Of a DNA stretch of 64,000 nt, positions 59,852 to 64,000 are shown piece by piece. A program made the position numbers and the translations under genes. The stretch covers positions 248,001-312,000 of the forward strand of contig NZ_BTPM01000002.1 of NCBI RefSeq assembly GCF_036245475.1, given 5' to 3'. The first letter of the stretch is position 1; every line of letters starts with the position of its first letter. Source of the DNA: Vibrio sp. 10N (lineage in GTDB: Bacteria > Pseudomonadota > Gammaproteobacteria > Enterobacterales > Vibrionaceae). The notes below the pieces were generated by a model, which saw only the letters and a list, made by a program, of their open reading frames with translations, was not told where the DNA came from and did not search any database.

Positions 59852-62626
59852 TTAAACCTGAGCAAAATTAAGGTGATGTAAGGTCAAACCTGGCTTAACG
59901 AAAGAGACGTCCAATTCATACCAGCCGGTTTGCAGCTCTACAATCAATCCTTCAACATCAACGGGCTTGCCTTCAGTGCCGTTAGTGGAAAGTGACATGC
60001 TGTATTCGCCGTTTAGATGTAAGCTGCACGACGATTGAGCGAGCTCGTTACGATCATAGCTGGCGTTCATGCTCACCAGATACTGGCCTGCTTTCGTCAC
60101 GTTAAGGGCGATAGTCGCATCCTCTTTGATTTCAAGCTGAACGGCCTTATCAATAGTGTGTACCGAGCCTGTTGGCTGAGCATCGTGCGCAGTGAATGGT
60201 TTGATTGGATTATAGCGAACCAGTGGTCGTTGCATCACTGGCGCATCTAAGATAAATCGACAGATGTTCATAGCGCTGCGTTGCAATTCACCAAGGGTCA
60301 ATTGACCCGCTTCCAATGCACTCAGTGTGTCGTCATCCATTGCGTTACGTTCAGCACCATCATTTTCAACCACCATGAATAGGTCGTTTTGTGCGCGAAC
60401 CATGAACGAGGTGTAGGTCTTTGATTCTTCACCACCAGATACCGGGTGATTCATCTTCGCCCACCAATCAGACATGACGATGCCATCGAATCCCCATTCG
60501 CCACGTAAGATCGTCGTATTGAGGTCGTAATTTGATGCGCCCCAGTGACCATTGATTGGGTTATAAGAGGTCATAATAGTGGTCGCACCGCCTTTTTTCA
60601 CAGCGAGCTCAAATGGCTTAATGTGCACTTCACGAAGCGCGCGTTCAGACATAACGGCATCCACGAAAAAGCGAGAGGTTTCTTGGTCGTTGGCGGCAAA
60701 GTGTTTGATGGTGCCTGATACTCCTGCCGTTTTCAGGCCGCTAACTTGCGCTGCTGCCATTGTGCCCGTCAGTAGCGGATCTTCTGAGAAGTATTCAAAA
60801 TTACGACCATTGAGTGGATGACGGTGAATATTGATACCAGGGCCAAGCAAAGTATCGATTTGGTAGCTTTGCAACTCACCACCAACCAAATAGAACAGGT
60901 GTTCATTAAGCTGGGTATTCCAAGTACAACCCAACAAGGTGCCGATAGGAACTTGTGTCGCCTTATGACCACTGTCCATTCGAATGCCCGAAGGACCATC
61001 CGCCGCTGCCGCGACAGGAATACCTAGGTCAAATAACGCGTCACTAACGCCGCCAAACGCTGCCGCTGTGCCTGGAGTCACTTTTGGACTGCACATGCCT
61101 TCGCCGCGCACTATGGTGGCGAGCATTGATGGGGTGAACTGGGCAACAAACTCTGGCAACGAGGCTTTTCCATCGGCAACATGCTGCAATTTGATCCCCT
61201 TATCGCCAGTGATCTCAATGTCATCAGGCAGACGTGAATCAATGCGTGCTTGCATATCTACCGTGCGAGTTGGCACAGATTCATGTTCAATTAGGAAAGT
61301 GCCGTCTTGTGGCTGCAGAGTGGGCTTGATGCGTTGGAATGATTCAACAGGCGCGGCTGATTCAGAAAGCTGCTCAACCACCTGAAGCGTGTCGACGAGG
61401 AATGGTGCATCCGTCAACTGAGCTTCTCGCACGCTGCCACCTAAATAGAAGTCGTAGCGGCCAGCTTCAAGGACATAACAGGACTTGTGGCCTGTGATGC
61501 CCGAATCATCGTAAGAGGCGAGCACCTCAAGCGGTACGACAACACGAACTAACTCTGACTCGTTAGGCGCTAGCATGCGAGTTTTACCAAAACCGGCAAG
61601 ACTGCGAGTAGGCTTACCCAGCTTTCCTTGCGGCGCTTCTACATACAGTTGTACTACTTCTTTACCACTGTACTGTTCACCAACGTTGGTCACTTCAATA
61701 TGGAAGTGAATAGCGCGTGCTTTGCCCGTGCCTTCGATAGAGTGAGAAATGAGGTTACGTTCGAATTGGGTGTAACTTAGTCCCTCACCAAAGGCATAGC
61801 GAACCGCTTCCGGTTTGAAGGTTGCAAAATAGCGGTAGCCTAAGTAGATGTCTTCTTGGTAGAGGTTTTTATCTTTATTGCCAAAGTTAGCATGCGATGG
61901 GTAATCGCTAAGTTGATAAGCGATAGTGTCGGCGAGCTTACCGCTTGGCGAAAGGTCGCCAGAAAGAACATCAGCCAGTGCGTGACCGCCTTCCATACCC
62001 GCAGCCCAACTATACAGCACAGCCTTGATGGAATCTGGCTGAGAAACCGTATCCATCCATGACATATCAACGATATTGGTCACATTGAGTACCACAATCA
62101 CTGAGTCGAAGTGTTCACAGACCAGGTTAAGCATTTGATGCTCAGTATCGGTTAAGCGATAGCTGCCTGCTTCGTCAGAGTTATCTTGGTCTTCACCTGC
62201 TGTACGGCCGATGAACACTAAAGCGTGTTCACTTTGCTTGCGAGCGCCCTCTACGATGCTGCGCTCCAGTGGCATTTCTTGCTGAAACCAAGGCTCCGCA
62301 GCCCAGCCGCCGCCACCGTCATCAAATGGGTGTTGCTCTAGCCAGTTTTGGTAGATGCTCACTAATTCCTGATTAACTTGAATGTTAGGGTGAGCGTTGA
62401 GCCCTTCTAGTGCACTGACTGAATAAGGCACGTTGACGGCACCGCCCGAACCAGTGCCGCTGCGCACCGTGTCAATTTGGCAGCGACCAAAAAGTGATAC
62501 GCGACAGTCTGCAGGTAGCGGCAGTGTGTTGTTGATGTTTTCCAATAAAACGATGCCTTCAGCGGCGGCTTGGCGGCTGACAGGCGCAAGGGCTTGCCTT
62601 GCTAGTTCAATGCGAGTGAAGGGCAT
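59852..62626 (-). CDS. GH3 beta-glucosidase with inverted domain order
   Basis: 924 residues, no signal peptide, so cytoplasmic. The domain normally at the C-terminal end comes first (AAEGIVLLENINNTLPLP, residues ~20-270), then a fibronectin-III-like domain, and then the TIM barrel, which normally begins these enzymes. The nucleophile Asp720 is in IVMSDWWAK, near the end. Other barrel landmarks are GPGINIHRHPLNGRNFEYFSEDP and IKHFAANDQETSR. Inverted GH3 enzymes are known, for example in Ruminococcus albus. Substrate is probably a beta-glucoside. It lies 41 bases downstream of the binding-protein-like gene. Confidence 0.92.
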   Translation of the reverse strand: MPFTRIELARQALAPVSRQAAAEGIVLLENINNTLPLPADCRVSLFGRCQIDTVRSGTGSGGAVNVPYSVSALEGLNAHPNIQVNQELVSIYQNWLEQHPFDDGGGGWAAEPWFQQEMPLERSIVEGARKQSEHALVFIGRTAGEDQDNSDEAGSYRLTDTEHQMLNLVCEHFDSVIVVLNVTNIVDMSWMDTVSQPDSIKAVLYSWAAGMEGGHALADVLSGDLSPSGKLADTIAYQLSDYPSHANFGNKDKNLYQEDIYLGYRYFATFKPEAVRYAFGEGLSYTQFERNLISHSIEGTGKARAIHFHIEVTNVGEQYSGKEVVQLYVEAPQGKLGKPTRSLAGFGKTRMLAPNESELVRVVVPLEVLASYDDSGITGHKSCYVLEAGRYDFYLGGSVREAQLTDAPFLVDTLQVVEQLSESAAPVESFQRIKPTLQPQDGTFLIEHESVPTRTVDMQARIDSRLPDDIEITGDKGIKLQHVADGKASLPEFVAQFTPSMLATIVRGEGMCSPKVTPGTAAAFGGVSDALFDLGIPVAAAADGPSGIRMDSGHKATQVPIGTLLGCTWNTQLNEHLFYLVGGELQSYQIDTLLGPGINIHRHPLNGRNFEYFSEDPLLTGTMAAAQVSGLKTAGVSGTIKHFAANDQETSRFFVDAVMSERALREVHIKPFELAVKKGGATTIMTSYNPINGHWGASNYDLNTTILRGEWGFDGIVMSDWWAKMNHPVSGGEESKTYTSFMVRAQNDLFMVVENDGAERNAMDDDTLSALEAGQLTLGELQRSAMNICRFILDAPVMQRPLVRYNPIKPFTAHDAQPTGSVHTIDKAVQLEIKEDATIALNVTKAGQYLVSMNASYDRNELAQSSCSLHLNGEYSMSLSTNGTEGKPVDVEGLIVELQTGWYELDVSFVKPGLTLHHLNFAQV

Positions 62627-62667
62627 AAGTGGATACCAGTCCTGTTATTTTTCTATAGTTTTGAGTT

Positions 62668-63417
62668 TTAAATAAATGGGTTATTCAGTTCGAGTCGTTC
62701 ACGCTGCTCAAGTTTTAACGTTCGTTCGATGTCGGCAAAGTAGCGTTGATAAAGCGCTTCATAGTCACCGGTTTCGAGTACGATTTCGCAACCAAGCTGC
62801 AATCGCTTGGCCAGCTCCGGATTGTCGGCGTTGACATAAAAGACTAAAGGGAAGGGGTACTCGATCATAACGCCACCGACGAGGCTTACGGGATATTGAT
62901 TGGCAACACGGCTTTCAAACACTTCGAGTGCTTCATTTGCTCCAAAGCAAACAAAATCGAACTCGCCGTCGGTCAGGCGTTGAAATAAACCATCGAAATT
63001 GCCGCGCTCAACAACGTTAAAACCGTTGCGTCGAAATAATTCTGCATCTACCCAAGTCTCTGGAACGCCGACGGTTTTACCAGTGATATCGTCGACAGAA
63101 GAAAAATCGCTGAGCTTGTCTTCGCGGGCGAACAAGATACGTTGTCCAAGTAGCTGCTTTGTCACGGATAGCGCAAGCTCAATAAAGCGTTTGCCAGCAA
63201 ACTTAGCGTTTCCTTTTACGGTGACCAGGACGTCACTGCCGTTATCTAGGACCGCACCTTCATCTTCAGCTAGCGGGAAATCAGTACGATCGTCAATAAT
63301 GCTGACGTCGCCATGGCTGTCAGCGGTTACAGAGAGCAGCAGATTGAGCACGTCCAGCTCGAATTGTTGACGATACGCGGACTTGTTTCCGTTCCAAAAA
63401 CGTACCGAATTTATCAT
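62668..63417 (-). CDS. Periplasmic-binding-protein-like (SBP_bac_3) protein lacking an export signal
   Basis: 249 residues from the ATG at 63417. The body fits amino-acid-type solute-binding proteins: VDDITGKTVGVPETWVDAEL (hinge region), FDFVCFGANEALEVFES and YPFPLVFYVNADNPELAKRL. But the N-terminus (MINSVRFWNGNKSAYRQQF) has no hydrophobic signal, and no longer start codon provides one. It may be a cytoplasmic sensor or a protein whose start I misjudge. It precedes the GH3 gene by 41 bases on the same strand, so they are probably co-transcribed. Confidence 0.7.
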   Translation of the reverse strand: MINSVRFWNGNKSAYRQQFELDVLNLLLSVTADSHGDVSIIDDRTDFPLAEDEGAVLDNGSDVLVTVKGNAKFAGKRFIELALSVTKQLLGQRILFAREDKLSDFSSVDDITGKTVGVPETWVDAELFRRNGFNVVERGNFDGLFQRLTDGEFDFVCFGANEALEVFESRVANQYPVSLVGGVMIEYPFPLVFYVNADNPELAKRLQLGCEIVLETGDYEALYQRYFADIERTLKLEQRERLELNNPFI

Positions 63418-63950
63418 TGTCACATTGATCACCAAAAAGTAAGCGGTTTCTTTTGGATGATATCAGTTTGAATAAAAGGTGGTAGTAAGCAGATCACATA
63501 ACCGATTAATAGTTTACTTTTGGTCTATAAGTTACTGTTATTAAAATAATAATGAATAATTATCAGGTTAAAATTCACCCGGTTATGCATGAGTGTTACT
63601 AGGTTTTGAATGGCGTGCCTGTTGTTAATTTAGTTTACAAAGTTGCTTAGATCACATTTCTGTAGATAAGGTATTTTTAGTGCTTGAGGTGAGCTAATTG
63701 CTTGAATTTAAAGACTAATATTATTGAGAAAGATGCGGTTATTTTCTAGTCATTCGAGTTAAGTTGTTGATAATAATGCATTTATAGAACTGTGATCGAC
63801 GCGGGCTTTTTGGCTGGCACTTTTGTTATCGAGCAATGGATTGCTTAGCATCTTGAGAAAGCGCTTTCATGAAGTGTTACCCCCGGACTGATTCAGTTCC
63901 ACTTAAATTGAAAATCGCTCGACCCAAAAACAAAACTAAAGGACAAAGTG
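63418..63950. promoter_or_regulatory. Regulatory region between the GH3 operon and an exported-protein gene
   Basis: 533 AT-rich bases. Visible sites: TAACCGATTAAT at 63499-63510, sharing 11 bases with the agl operator; a CRP-like half site TAGATCACATTT at 63648; and the perfect palindrome GAAAGCGCTTTC at 63857-63868, a LacI-family style operator 83 bases before the last gene. These suggest sugar-responsive control of both genes. Confidence 0.5.
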
Positions 63951-64000
63951 ATGCAAAAGAAAACATTTATCGCCTCAGTGATTTGTGGTGCATTGTTTGC
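63951..64000 (+). CDS. Start of an exported protein, truncated by the window end
   Basis: Only the first 16 complete codons are visible. They read as a signal peptide start (MQKKTFIASVICGALF), with AAAGGA 8 bases before the ATG. The long regulated leader and position suggest a porin or other sugar-related envelope protein, but nothing more can be said. Confidence 0.6.
   Translation, partial: MQKKTFIASVICGALF

Noticed and set aside
63640..63670. Complete CRP site
   Set aside because: Only one half (TAGATCACATTT) is good; the left half matches the TGTGA consensus poorly, so I record a half site only.

Overview
The window looks like part of a Vibrio genome, probably the second, smaller chromosome. 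The main reasons are a LuxM/LuxN-type autoinducer synthase and receptor pair, two secreted serine proteases with GlyGly-CTERM tails, a VF530-family protein, DUF3360, DUF3861 and DUF2798 proteins, and fructose and glycine-cleavage loci arranged as I remember them from Vibrio chromosome II. No rRNA, tRNA, CRISPR array, integron or insertion sequence was seen. The species was not determined.

Layout. 0-7 kb: a GntR regulator, a glucan-binding-like lipoprotein, a TPR protein, a small exported protein, an AlkX/YcaQ-like DNA glycosylase paired with an MFS transporter, and a second MFS transporter. 7-12 kb: a homocysteine methyltransferase-family enzyme, then the overlapping luxM-luxN operon; the LuxN-like kinase carries an extra receiver-like domain. 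12.5-20.4 kb: a complete alpha-glucoside system, with LacI regulator plus GH13 glucosidase divergent from a binding protein, two permeases and an ATPase. 20.5-31.2 kb: DEAD-box helicase, hydrolase, VF530 protein, SpoU methyltransferase, RND efflux pair, a YcxB-like protein and a DUF3360 permease. 31.3-31.7 kb: a tandem 200-bp intergenic repeat.

31.9-39.1 kb is a glycine module: glyA-gcvH-gcvP on one strand, and an XRE-cupin regulator and gcvT on the other. The same GGAAAC-N3-GTTTCC palindrome lies before both arms, which suggests local control by the XRE-cupin protein. 39.3-41.7 kb holds twin proteases. 41.8-47.0 kb is fruBKA with a divergent cra and a cluster of Cra-type operators. 47-52.6 kb has a small lipoprotein, a 6-phospho-beta-glucosidase divergent from an SgrR-like regulator, and a MarR locus with two operators.

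53.2-54.6 kb is an AT-rich pair that looks foreign: a peptidoglycan-binding plus M15/VanY-like peptidase protein without signal peptide, overlapping a small exported protein. It resembles an orphan type VI effector and immunity pair, and is the best candidate here for an undescribed system. 54.6-59.8 kb: SAM methyltransferase, DUF6817, GNAT, an ABC exporter, and a LysR regulator divergent from a PACE efflux pump. 59.8-63.4 kb: a binding-protein-like gene without an export signal, followed by a GH3 enzyme with inverted domain order. The window ends in the signal peptide of an exported protein.
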